Assembly: GCA_001898625.1 (NCBI GenBank)
Contig: MKUP01000007.1
Coordinates: 42,385-106,384, forward strand
DNA from: Burkholderiales bacterium 67-32
GTDB lineage: Bacteria; Pseudomonadota; Gammaproteobacteria; Burkholderiales; Burkholderiaceae_B
DNA length: 64,000 bases
Reading direction: 5' to 3'
Below are positions 26,901-34,266 of the stretch, piece by piece (positions within the stretch are counted from its first letter, which is position 1; each line of letters begins with the position of its first letter). The notes below the pieces were generated by a model. It searched no databases. It had not been told where the DNA came from and saw nothing but the letters and a program-made list of their open reading frames with translations. The position numbers were made by a program, and so were the translations under genes.

Positions 26901-29768
26901 CAGCCAGTCCGAGGCCCGGATCACGTCCAGGTTGTGCTCGATCACGACCAGCGTGTGGCCGGCCGCGAGCAGCTTGCGGAAGGCGCCCATCAGGCGCGCG
27001 ATGTCGTCGAAGTGCAGGCCGGTCGTGGGCTCGTCGAACAGGAACAGACTGCCCTTCTTCGACAGCTTGGCGCCTATGGTCGAGATGCCCGAGCGCGCCG
27101 CCTCGGCCAGGTGGCCGGCCAGCTTCAGGCGCTGCGCCTCGCCGCCCGACAGGGTCGGCACGGGCTGGCCCAGGCGCACGTATTCCAGGCCCACGTCGGC
27201 CAGCGGCGCCAGGCCGTACTGGATGTCGCGCTCGCCCTCGAAGAAGTCCAGGGCTTCGGTCACGGTCATCTCCAGCACATCGGAGATCGAGGCCGCCCGG
27301 CCCTTGCGCTCGATGGTGACCTCGCGGATCTCGGGCCGGAAACGGGTGCCGTCGCAGTCGGGGCAGCGCAGGTACACGTCGGACAGGAACTGCATCTCGA
27401 CGTGCTCGAAGCCGGTGCCGCCGCAGGTCGGGCAGCGGCCGTCGCCGGCGTTGAAGCTGAACATGCCGGCGGTGTAGTCGCGCTCCTTGGACAGCCGCGC
27501 CTGGGCGAACAGCTTGCGCACGCCGTCGAACGCGCCCACATAGCTGGCCGGATTGGAGCGGGCCGTCTTGCCGATGGCGGACTGGTCGACCATGACCACT
27601 TCGGCGATCCAGTCGTCGCCCAGGATGCGGTCGTGCGCGCCGGCAGCCTCGGTGGGCTTGCCCTTGAGCTTGAGCAGGGCGGGGTACAGCACGTCCTGGA
27701 TCAGCGTCGACTTGCCCGATCCCGATACGCCCGTCACGCACACCAGGCGCCCCAGCGGGAATTCCACCGTCACGTTCTTCAGGTTGTGCTCGCGCGCGCC
27801 CTCGACGATCAGCCGGGGCGTGTTGGCGTTGACCGGCATGGGGCGCGGCGCCGCCACGTGGCGGCGGCCCGACAGGTAGTCGCCGGTCAGCGTCTGCGCC
27901 TTGCGCAACTGCGCCGGCGAGCCGTTGAAGACGATGTTGCCGCCGCGCTCGCCCGGCCCCGGCCCGATGTCGATGACGCGGTCGGCCGCCAGCATGACCT
28001 GGGGATCGTGCTCCACCACCACCAGCGAGTTGCCCGCGTCGCGCAGCCGGTGCATGACCTCGACGATGCGGTTCATGTCGCGCGGGTGCAGGCCGATGGA
28101 CGGCTCGTCCAGCACGAACAGGGTATTGACCAGGGACGTCCCGAGGGCGGTGGTCAGGTTGATCCGCTGCACCTCGCCGCCAGACAGGGTGCGGCTCTGG
28201 CGGTCCAGCGTCAGGTAGCCCAGGCCCACGTCGCACAGGAACTTCAGCCGCGCGCGCACTTCCTGCAACAGCAGCTCGGTGGCGGCATCCATCACGCCCT
28301 CGAAGTGCAGGGCGTCGCAGAACGCGCGCACGCGCTCGATGGGCAGCAGCATCAGGTCATGGATGGACAGGCCAGGCAGGGCCGTCAGGGTGGCATTGCT
28401 CCAGGACACGTTCACCGGCCGGAAGCGGGCGTAGCGGCCGTCGGATTCGGGCAGCACCTGGTCGGCCTCGGCCTTGGTGCCCACCCGCCACAGCAGCGAA
28501 TCGGGCTTGAGGCGGGCGCCGTTGCAGGCCGTGCACGGGGTGTACGCGCGATACTTCGACAGCAGCACGCGGATGTGCATCTTGTAGGCTTTGGTTTCCA
28601 GCCAGTCGAAGAAGCGCTTCACGCCGTACCACTGGTGTTTCCAGGCGTCGTTGCCGCCCTTCCAGTCGGGCGTGCCCTGCAGCACCCATTCGCGCTGGGC
28701 GTCGGTCAGCTTGCGCCAGGGCACGTCCAGCGGGATGCCCGCGCGGGCCGCGTACTTCACCAGGTCGTCCTGGCATTCCTTGTAGCTGGCCGTCTGCCAG
28801 GGGCGGATGGCGCCTCCGCGCAGTGTCTTGCTCTCGTCGGGGATGATCAGGCCGTAGTCCACGCCTATCACCCGGCCGAAACCGCGGCAGGCCTCGCAGG
28901 CGCCCAGCGGCGAGTTGAAAGAGAACGAGCTGGGTGTGGCGGTGGAATAGGCGATGTCGCAGTCGGCGCAATGGATTTCGTCGCTGAATTTCCACAGCGC
29001 GGTTTCCTTGCCTTCCTCGTCCACCACGCGCACGTCCACCCGCCCGGCCCCGAGCCGCAGCCCGGCGTCCAGCGCCTCCATCACGCGCGCCCGCTCGGCA
29101 TTGCCGAAACGGAAGCGGTCCTGCACCACGTCCAGCAACTGCACGGCGTTCTTGCCGGTGCCGACCTTGCGCTTGGCGTGCACCCGCGTGTAGCCCTGGC
29201 GTTCCAGGAAGCCGCGGATCTCGTCCTCGCTGTAGTTGGCCGGCACCTGGACCGGGAAGGTCACGACCAGGCGCGGGTCGCCGGCTTCGGCCGAGCGGCG
29301 CGCCAGCGACGCATGGATGGAGTCGGGCGTGTCCTTCTGCACCGGCCGCGCGCACTGGCGGCAGAACAGCCGGCCGGCCCGCGCGTACAGCAGCTTCAGG
29401 TGGTCGTTCAGTTCGGTCATGGTGCCGACCGTGCTGCGCGAGGTGCGCACCGGGTTGGTCTGGTCGATAGCGATGGCGGGCGGGATGCCCTCGATGCGGT
29501 CGACCTGGGGCTTGTCCATGCGATCCAGGAACTGGCGCGCGTACGGCGAGAAAGTCTCGACATAGCGGCGCTGGCCTTCGGCGTACAGCGTGTCGAAGAC
29601 GAGCGAACTCTTGCCCGAGCCGGACACGCCGGTCACCACCACGAGTTCGTTGGTGGGGATGGTCAGGCTCAGGTTCTTCAGGTTGTTCTGGCGCGCGCCC
29701 ACCACCCGGATCTCGGGTTCGGCGGCGGTTTCCTGGGGAGAATCGGGGGAGATGGGGGCGGAGGACAT
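23973..29768 (-). CDS. Double-length UvrA (excinuclease subunit A, fused dimeric form)
   Basis: A protein of about 1,931 residues, twice the usual 940, made of two UvrA units in tandem. There are four Walker A motifs GVSGSGKS (about 47, 680, 1076 and 1605), four signatures TLSGGE (about 527, 872, 1451 and 1796) and four D-E-P Walker B boxes (about 554, 912, 1478 and 1837). Each half keeps its zinc-binding CxxC pairs (first half CADC/CEAC and CPTC/CPDC; second half CPSC/CPSC and CPVC/CDAC). UvrA normally works as a homodimer, so this should be a covalent dimer with four ABC sites. Numbering uses the ATG at 29768; a GTG at 29780 is an alternative and neither has a clear ribosome site. Role in excision repair or a specialised damage response is inferred. 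Confidence 0.93.
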   Translation of the reverse strand: MSSAPISPDSPQETAAEPEIRVVGARQNNLKNLSLTIPTNELVVVTGVSGSGKSSLVFDTLYAEGQRRYVETFSPYARQFLDRMDKPQVDRIEGIPPAIAIDQTNPVRTSRSTVGTMTELNDHLKLLYARAGRLFCRQCARPVQKDTPDSIHASLARRSAEAGDPRLVVTFPVQVPANYSEDEIRGFLERQGYTRVHAKRKVGTGKNAVQLLDVVQDRFRFGNAERARVMEALDAGLRLGAGRVDVRVVDEEGKETALWKFSDEIHCADCDIAYSTATPSSFSFNSPLGACEACRGFGRVIGVDYGLIIPDESKTLRGGAIRPWQTASYKECQDDLVKYAARAGIPLDVPWRKLTDAQREWVLQGTPDWKGGNDAWKHQWYGVKRFFDWLETKAYKMHIRVLLSKYRAYTPCTACNGARLKPDSLLWRVGTKAEADQVLPESDGRYARFRPVNVSWSNATLTALPGLSIHDLMLLPIERVRAFCDALHFEGVMDAATELLLQEVRARLKFLCDVGLGYLTLDRQSRTLSGGEVQRINLTTALGTSLVNTLFVLDEPSIGLHPRDMNRIVEVMHRLRDAGNSLVVVEHDPQVMLAADRVIDIGPGPGERGGNIVFNGSPAQLRKAQTLTGDYLSGRRHVAAPRPMPVNANTPRLIVEGAREHNLKNVTVEFPLGRLVCVTGVSGSGKSTLIQDVLYPALLKLKGKPTEAAGAHDRILGDDWIAEVVMVDQSAIGKTARSNPASYVGAFDGVRKLFAQARLSKERDYTAGMFSFNAGDGRCPTCGGTGFEHVEMQFLSDVYLRCPDCDGTRFRPEIREVTIERKGRAASISDVLEMTVTEALDFFEGERDIQYGLAPLADVGLEYVRLGQPVPTLSGGEAQRLKLAGHLAEAARSGISTIGAKLSKKGSLFLFDEPTTGLHFDDIARLMGAFRKLLAAGHTLVVIEHNLDVIRASDWLIDLGPEGGDAGGEVLATGTPQAIMDHPASHTGRALREYEAEIGSLADAQATAAVPATTVAERFEPYVVARNDASEGVPLQNLLSRRRHAARAIEIKNAREHNLKNVDVEIPRNTFTVITGVSGSGKSTLAFDILFNEGQRRYLESLNAYARSIVQPAGKPDVDAIFGIPPTVAIEQRTSRGGRKSTVATMTETHHFMRLLYMKLGTQYCPNCDIPVEPQTFDLIVSRIMRELKGQHIGVLAPLVSARKGYYTDLAKWASNKGYTHLRVDGAFIPTTKWPRLDRFKEHDIDLPVADLVVDPANEAALRAAVHEALEHGHGVMSVAWPLQKLRVAMASGAEAPAPDLEQRVFSVKRACPSCGLSFPEPDPRMFSYNSKHGWCPSCFGTGLKLQGFDAEQTGEETAWNAWYEGEAQPCGDCHGQRLNRNALAVRWRDRSIAQLSSLAVRDAGSFFRNLETAGREADIARDILAELRSRLEFLEEVGLGYLALDRAAPTLSGGEAQRIRLAAQLGSNLQGVCYVLDEPTIGLHPRDNRILLNALSRLESKGNTLVVVEHDEDTIRRAAHVIDIGPGAGVRGGTVVAQGRVQDIIANPASLTGKYLAHPLQHPLQPRRAISDDTPRITVRKARLHNLRDVDASFPVGRLTVVTGVSGSGKSTLARDVLLDNLQRRVGKDATEQSGWTGCAGIDGWKGIDRVLEVDQTPIGKTPRSCPATYVGFWDTIRKQFADTMEARMRGWAAGRFSFNTGEGRCPVCEGQGMRTIEMNFLPDVKVPCDACNGARFNRETLAVHLRGKSVGEVLAMEIDDAVEYFAAHPSILNPLQLLQSVGLGYLTLGQPSPTLSGGEAQRIKLVTELAKARLDEGTMRTGRAYKAPHTLYVLDEPTVGLSMADVEKLIRVLHRLVDAGNTVVVIEHNLDVIAEADWLMDMGPEGGNEGGLVVVQGTPEHVMAQRARSHTGRVLAEFMAPQEAAAKAS

Positions 29769-29910
29769 CGTTCGGTTCACGTGCCGGAAGAAGGCCGGCG
29801 ATTCTTCAATCGTAGCCGTTTAGGAGATGCTGCGAAAATCGCAACGTTTGACAAGATTGCGTAACAGGAAGGTACGGCCATAAAAGGGCGGGCGGGTTAC
29901 GATATTGCTT

Positions 29911-30213
29911 ATGAGCAAGCGCAAATCCTCCTCTGTCGATCTGTTGGGCGCCGAGGCCGGCATGTACATCCCGCCGCCCACGCTTGGCGACGTTCCGCCA
30001 CCGCCCCGCAGCCTGCGGGTGGCGGTGCTGATTGCCATCGCGCTTGCCCTGACGGCCGGCACCATCGCCGTCCACACCATTCCCGAAGTCGGCCATACTT
30101 GGCGGGTCGTCTCGCACCAGACCGAAAAGGCCCTGGGGCGGGTGCTGGGCAAGGCCGAGCAGAAAACAACGGAAGTCGTCGGCGGCGTCGCCGGAGGCGC
30201 TTCCCAGCGTTGA
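29911..30213 (+). CDS. Small single-pass membrane protein, unknown function
   Basis: A 100-residue protein from ATG 29911. It has a proline-rich N-terminal segment (MYIPPPTLGDVPPPPRS, about 18-34), one transmembrane helix (VAVLIAIALALTAGTIAV, about 37-54) and a C-terminal tail with KALGRVLGKAEQKTTEVVGG. The positive-inside rule (SKRKSSS at the N-terminus) predicts the N-terminus in the cytoplasm. It is divergent from uvrA. I do not recognise a family. Confidence 0.7.
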   Translation: MSKRKSSSVDLLGAEAGMYIPPPTLGDVPPPPRSLRVAVLIAIALALTAGTIAVHTIPEVGHTWRVVSHQTEKALGRVLGKAEQKTTEVVGGVAGGASQR

Positions 30214-30218
30214 GCGGC

Positions 30219-30249
30219 TTGACGGCAGCGCCAGAAAATCCGCTAGAAT
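30219..30249 (+). promoter_or_regulatory. Candidate sigma-70 promoter for the 42-residue basic protein
   Basis: TTGACG (30219-30224) and TAGAAT (30244-30249) are near-consensus hexamers with a rather long 19-bp spacer. They lie 36 bp upstream of the small gene at 30285. The -10 sits in a small CCGC/GCGG inverted repeat. Confidence 0.45.
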
Positions 30250-30284
30250 AGCGGGTTAGCCGGATTCAATGACTGGAGATCGAC

Positions 30285-30413
30285 ATGGCGGAAAAGAAAC
30301 GTACGCGCCGCAACACGCTTGAGCGTCGTTGCCTGGGCAAGGCCTTCAAGCGTCTTTTTGTTGGGGCGCCGAAGGGCATTTTCAAGATGCTCGAGAAAGT
30401 CAAGAAGGCCTGA
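30285..30413 (+). CDS. 42-residue highly basic protein, unknown function
   Basis: A short gene encoding MAEKKRTRRNTLERRCLGKA and a further 22 residues ending LEKVKKA. It contains 15 Lys/Arg and 3 Glu in 42 residues (net charge about +12), a single Cys16, and an amphipathic FKRLFVGAPKGIFKML stretch. GGAG lies 7 bp before the ATG. It has its own candidate promoter upstream and a strong terminator directly downstream, so it looks like a genuine monocistronic gene. The composition suggests binding to nucleic acid or the ribosome. I do not recognise a family, and it is not an obvious match to ribosomal protein bS22 or bL36. Confidence 0.7.
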   Translation: MAEKKRTRRNTLERRCLGKAFKRLFVGAPKGIFKMLEKVKKA

Positions 30414-30422
30414 GAGGGGTGT

Positions 30423-30487
30423 AAGCCCCCTACGCGCTTACGCGCGCCCAGGTGTGAAAAACCTCCACGCGAGTGGGGGCTTTTTTT
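30423..30487 (+). terminator. Rho-independent terminator built on a truncated repeat arm
   Basis: AAGCCCCC (30423-30430) pairs with GGGGGCTT (30475-30482), closing inner pairs that include AGGT/ACCT around a GTGAAAA loop, followed by TTTTTTT (30481-30487). The first 30 bp (CCCCCTACGCGCTTACGCGCGCCC) resemble the start of arm A of the intergenic repeat family, which supports a terminator role for that family. It ends the 42-residue gene. Confidence 0.75.
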
Positions 30488-30502
30488 GTTCCGTTTTGCC
30501 TC

Positions 30503-31471
30503 CTAGCCCTTGGCGCTTCCCGCCTGGTGGCGGCGGTAGACGGAGGGAGAGACGCCCACGTGCTTGAGGAAGGCCCGGCGCAGGGTGTCGACGTTGGCGA
30601 AGCCGCATCGGGCCGCCACCTGTTTGGGGGAGGTCGATCCGGCCTCCAGCAGGGCGCGGGCGGCGGCGACACGGATGTTTTCCACCCAGGCGGCGGGCGT
30701 GACGCCGACCTCGGCGCGGAACAGGCGGGCGAAATGGCGCGGGCTCAGGCCAGTGTGTTCGGCCAGGGCCTCCACCGTCAGGGGCAGCGCCGGATGCGCG
30801 GCCGCCCAGCGCTGCACTTCCTGTAGCGCCGAACGCCCGACGGGGCCCGCATGTCCCTTCCGGCTGAATTGCAGTTGGCCGCCGGGACGCTTGAAGTACA
30901 TCACCAATTGAGAGGCGACGCGCGCCGCCAGGTCGCGGCCGAAATCCTCCTCCACCAGCGACAGGGCAAGGTCCAGCCCGGCGGTCACGCCGGCGGAGGT
31001 GCGTACCTTGCCGTCGCGCACATGGAGCGCGTCCGCTTCGACCGTCACATCCGGGTAGGCCTGAGCGAGGCGGGGAGCCGCGTCCCAGTGGGTCGTCACC
31101 CGCCGTCCGGCCAACAGTCCGGCGGCGGCCAGGACGAAGGCGCCCGTACAGACGGAGCCGTAGCGGTTGGCCGCCCGGGCGGCGGTGCGCAGCCAATGCA
31201 GGGCCGGGGTGTTCAGGACCGCGCTGGATGCGTGCGGCATGCCCGCCACCAGCAGGGTATCCAGGCGTCCGACCGGTTCTCCCACGACGGCATCGGCCAG
31301 GATGCGGACACCGGACGAGCTGCGGATCGGCCCCGGCTCGTAGCCCACGACACGCAGCGCATACAGCTCGCGGCCGCGCTCGGCGTTGGCCTGGGCGAAC
31401 ACGTCCAGCGGACCCGATACATCCAGCAACTGGACGCCGGGCAGGGCAAGGATGGCGATGGTCCTGGTCAT
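30503..31471 (-). CDS. GlxA-type AraC-family regulator (DJ-1/PfpI domain plus HTH)
   Basis: A 322-residue regulator joining an N-terminal DJ-1/PfpI amidotransferase-like domain (about 1-185) to a C-terminal AraC HTH pair (about 215-315). The first domain has TIAILALPGVQLLDVSGPLD and the nucleophile-elbow region GSVCTGAFVLAAAGLLAGR (Cys about 108). The HTH shows LAEHTGLSPRHFARLFRAEV and GFANVDTLRRAFLKHVGVSP. Divergence from the HD-domain gene at 31598 suggests it controls that gene. The effector is unknown. Confidence 0.9.
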   Translation of the reverse strand: MTRTIAILALPGVQLLDVSGPLDVFAQANAERGRELYALRVVGYEPGPIRSSSGVRILADAVVGEPVGRLDTLLVAGMPHASSAVLNTPALHWLRTAARAANRYGSVCTGAFVLAAAGLLAGRRVTTHWDAAPRLAQAYPDVTVEADALHVRDGKVRTSAGVTAGLDLALSLVEEDFGRDLAARVASQLVMYFKRPGGQLQFSRKGHAGPVGRSALQEVQRWAAAHPALPLTVEALAEHTGLSPRHFARLFRAEVGVTPAAWVENIRVAAARALLEAGSTSPKQVAARCGFANVDTLRRAFLKHVGVSPSVYRRHQAGSAKG

Positions 31472-31597
31472 GGCGGAGGAGTCGGGGACGGTGTCGCCTT
31501 ATCGCGTGATTTGGCAGTATTTGACGTATTGCGTTGATTGAGGACATTCTAGCCTAGGCCGAGAATGGACTGGAACTTTGGAACAAGGACCACAGCC

Positions 31598-32239
31598 ATG
31601 AGTCTCGACATCGACGGGGTCAGGATCCCCGACAGCCAACTGGCCCGCGACATCACCGAACTGGTGAAGGACACCGCCTCGCCATTGCTTTTCCATCACT
31701 CCAGCCGGGTGTTCTATTTCGGCGCGCTGGCGGGCAGGCGCCGGGGCGTGGAGTTCGACCCCGAACTGCTCTATTGCGGATGCATGTTCCATGACATGGG
31801 CCTGGTACCCGGGCATCGCAGCGATTGCAACCGCTTCGAGGTGGACGGCGCCGACGCGGCGCGCGATTTCCTGCAAAGCCGCGGTATCACCCAGCGCGAC
31901 ATCGATCTGGTATGGACGGCGATCGCGCTGCATACGACCCCCGGCATCCCCGAACACATGCATCCCGTCATTGCCCTGGTGACGGCGGGGGTGGAGATGG
32001 ACGTGCTGGGGCTGACCCATGCCGAATACAGCGAGGTGGTGCGCGCAGCCGTGGTGGCCGCCCACCCGCGCGGGCCGCGCTTCAAGGAGGACATCATCCA
32101 GGCCTTCTACGACGGTATCCGGCACAAGCCCCAGACCACCTTTGGCAACGTCAAGGCGGACGTGATTGCCGACAAGGACCCGTCGTTCAGGCCCGGGAAT
32201 TTCTGCTGCGTGATACGCGGCTCAGACTGGCCGGGCTGA
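31598..32239 (+). CDS. HD-domain metal-dependent hydrolase (cyanamide hydratase-like)
   Basis: A 213-residue HD-superfamily protein. The metal ligands are visible: LLFHHSSRVFYFG (first His), CMFHDMGL (the HD pair), and IALHTTPG (fourth His). The short single-domain form resembles cyanamide hydratase-like HD proteins rather than nucleotidases. I chose ATG 31598 (MSLDIDGVRIPD), which has AAGGA upstream; an in-frame ATG at 31565 has none. It is divergent from a GlxA-type regulator, so it is probably induced by a small nitrogen compound; the substrate is inference only. Confidence 0.82.
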   Translation: MSLDIDGVRIPDSQLARDITELVKDTASPLLFHHSSRVFYFGALAGRRRGVEFDPELLYCGCMFHDMGLVPGHRSDCNRFEVDGADAARDFLQSRGITQRDIDLVWTAIALHTTPGIPEHMHPVIALVTAGVEMDVLGLTHAEYSEVVRAAVVAAHPRGPRFKEDIIQAFYDGIRHKPQTTFGNVKADVIADKDPSFRPGNFCCVIRGSDWPG

Positions 32240-32279
32240 CGCGGCGGCGGGCGAAGCGGCCCGCGCCGCACGCCCGGTC

Positions 32280-34004
32280 TCAGGAAGCGGGGGTGACGCA
32301 GCGGAAGTTCTTCGCGTCCTCCAGCGAACCGCTGCCGGTGTAGCGGGCCTGCTGGGGGTAGGGGCACAGCGGGCGGGTGCGGTCGGGCCAGGGGGCGTCG
32401 GAGCCGGGGCGGGCGGAGGCCGGGACCGAGGCGGGGGCGACACCCTTTTCGACCCAGTCCACGATGGCCGCCACCATGTCGAACTTGTCGGTGGCCGGGC
32501 CGCCGCTGCAGTGGTTCATGCCGGGTATCGTGAACAGCCGGGTGAAGTCCGAGGCATTGGCGTGGGCACGGCGCAGGCCCTGGTACCAGGCGATGGTGTC
32601 GTTCACCGAGAACACCGGGTCGCTGTTGCCGTGGTAGACGATCATCTTGCCGCCGCGGGCTTTCAGGGTGCCCAGATTGGCCGGGTCGGGCGGCGTCATG
32701 AAGCTCATCGGCGACTCGGAGTAGACCGGCGTGGTGGCGAAGATTTTCGGCGCGTCGGTGTCGAAGTCGAAGCCGAGCAGGTAGTCGATGACCTGCGTGC
32801 CCGTGCCGCGCACCTGGGTGGGAGGCGTGGTGAAGACGTAGGGCAGGGAGCCGCCGCCCAGGGTCGCGATCAGGGAATTGGGGACCTCGGTGGTCGAGGT
32901 GCCCAGTTTCCAGAAGCGCCAGCCCATGGTCGCCACGCCGGCATCGTAGGGCCAGTCGGCGTATAGGGCCTCGCCCTTGCTGTTCCTGGGGCCGCCGAAG
33001 ACTTTCTTCAGCGCATCCACTTGTGGCGCGCTCAGGCAGGTATCGGCCTTGGCGCCGGGGCAGGCCAGGTCTTCGGGCTTGAAGGCGGCCTTGCAGGCCA
33101 CGGGGTCGTCGATCATGCCGTCGGCCGCGCCGTCCAGCGCATCGCAGGCGGCCACCGTCCGGTCGGCCACCAATTGCATGTCCTGGGACGAGAATGCCTG
33201 GCTGATGATGGGCCGGTCCCCGCCCGTGCGCGGCGCGACGGCGGCGAAGGCCTGGTTGTCCCAGGCGTGCTGCACGGCGGCCTGGGGCAGGTTGAAGCCC
33301 GGGTTGCCGGCGACGATGCCGTCGAACTGGTCGGCGAAGCGCGAGGCGGCCACCATGGCCTGCCTGCCGCCGTTCGAGCAGCCGACGAAATAGGAATGGT
33401 CGGCGCCGCGGCCGTAGAAGCGTTGGAGGATGGCCTTGGCGGTCGGAGTGACGGTGCCGACCGCGTTGTAGCCGTAGTCCACGCGGGCCTGGGGATCGAG
33501 GCCGAACAGCGAGCCGCCGACGATGGGTTCGCTTTCGCTGGTATGGCCGCCGTCGGTGCTGGCGACGGCGAATCCCATGGACAGCGCGTTGGTGGAGGCG
33601 CCCGCTCCCGTCAGGGTGCCCAGGGCGGGGTTGACCGCACCATCCGTGCCGCCGCCGCCCTGGAAGAAGAAGCGGCCGTTCCAGGTGTCCGGCATGCGCA
33701 GCTCGAATCCGATGGCGTAGGCCTTGCCGTCGACGTCGCTGTTGCGCAGGTTCAGCCGGCCTTGCAGCCGGCAGTGGGCGGGAACGGACTGCGCCGGGTT
33801 GCCCGCGGAGGCGGCGGCGACGGTTTCAGGGGCGGCCAGTTCGAGCCGGGGGATCCCCAGCGCGGCCGCCGTGATGTCGGCGCAGGCAAGGCGGGGGGGA
33901 TCGGAGGGGCCTGGAACGGACGGCCCCGCGTCGTCGGAACCGCCGCAGCCGTGCAGCGTTCCCAGCGCGGCGAGCATACCGCTGGCCAGATAGCGTCTCT
34001 TCAT
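32280..34004 (-). CDS. Tannase/feruloyl esterase-family lipoprotein
   Basis: A 574-residue secreted esterase of the tannase family (feruloyl esterase, MHETase relatives), which hydrolyses aromatic carboxylic esters. The start ATG 34004 has GAGGAGACAAGC upstream and gives a lipoprotein signal, MKRRYLASGMLAALGTLHGC. The catalytic elbow is GCSNGGRQA; the catalytic His is in MNHCSGG. The Cys residues next to Ser and His form the family's characteristic disulfide that joins the active site. The calcium-loop region AACDALDGAADGMIDDP is also present. It should be anchored in the outer membrane or periplasm. It converges on the HD gene. Confidence 0.9.
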   Translation of the reverse strand: MKRRYLASGMLAALGTLHGCGGSDDAGPSVPGPSDPPRLACADITAAALGIPRLELAAPETVAAASAGNPAQSVPAHCRLQGRLNLRNSDVDGKAYAIGFELRMPDTWNGRFFFQGGGGTDGAVNPALGTLTGAGASTNALSMGFAVASTDGGHTSESEPIVGGSLFGLDPQARVDYGYNAVGTVTPTAKAILQRFYGRGADHSYFVGCSNGGRQAMVAASRFADQFDGIVAGNPGFNLPQAAVQHAWDNQAFAAVAPRTGGDRPIISQAFSSQDMQLVADRTVAACDALDGAADGMIDDPVACKAAFKPEDLACPGAKADTCLSAPQVDALKKVFGGPRNSKGEALYADWPYDAGVATMGWRFWKLGTSTTEVPNSLIATLGGGSLPYVFTTPPTQVRGTGTQVIDYLLGFDFDTDAPKIFATTPVYSESPMSFMTPPDPANLGTLKARGGKMIVYHGNSDPVFSVNDTIAWYQGLRRAHANASDFTRLFTIPGMNHCSGGPATDKFDMVAAIVDWVEKGVAPASVPASARPGSDAPWPDRTRPLCPYPQQARYTGSGSLEDAKNFRCVTPAS

Positions 34005-34081
34005 GCTTGTCTCCTCGTGGACGGCCGCGCGGGATCTCGGTTGTCTTCTTGGTGGGCGCGGTGGATGACGATTCATCGTCA

Positions 34082-34104
34082 TTTATTTAATATAGTTAAA
34101 TAAA
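34082..34104. promoter_or_regulatory. 23-bp perfect inverted repeat upstream of the tannase-family gene
   Basis: TTTATTTAA (34082-34090) and TTAAATAAA (34096-34104) flank TATAG. An outer ATTCA/TGAAT pair extends the symmetry imperfectly. It lies about 80 bp upstream of the esterase start in a strikingly AT-rich 110-bp stretch within otherwise GC-rich DNA, which is also where the promoter must be. A repressor site is plausible; the regulator is unknown. Confidence 0.45.
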
Positions 34105-34196
34105 AATGAATCCTGAATCAGGTGAAAACCCTATAAAAACTTGAATGTTGATTTAATTTATAGTTTAAATTATTAATTAATTGATGGATTCCGAGA

Positions 34197-34236
34197 GCAA
34201 ACAAAAAGGCATGCGGACGCATGCCTTTTTGTTTGC
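34197..34236. terminator. 40-bp near-perfect palindrome, bidirectional terminator after dctA
   Basis: GCAAACAAAAAGGCATGCG (from 34197) is followed by its exact complement ending at 34236, with only the central G/A pair unmatched. The stem contains AAAAA on one side and TTTTT on the other, so an RNA from either strand ends in a GC hairpin and a U-tract. It sits 30 bp past the dctA stop on the minus strand. Confidence 0.85.
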
Positions 34237-34266
34237 GCGGCCAGTCCGGCCGCATGACGGGATCGA

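Noticed and set aside
23649-29864. A 2,071-codon open frame antisense to the double-length uvrA
   Set aside because: It mirrors uvrA over its whole length, and its translation is a low-complexity His/Arg/Gly/Ala/Val-rich product typical of the antisense frame of GC-rich codons. UvrA motifs on the other strand are unmistakable.
30285-30413. Ribosomal protein bS22 or bL36
   Set aside because: The size and charge are similar, but the sequence does not show the known motifs of either, such as the bL36 zinc-binding Cys/His pattern.
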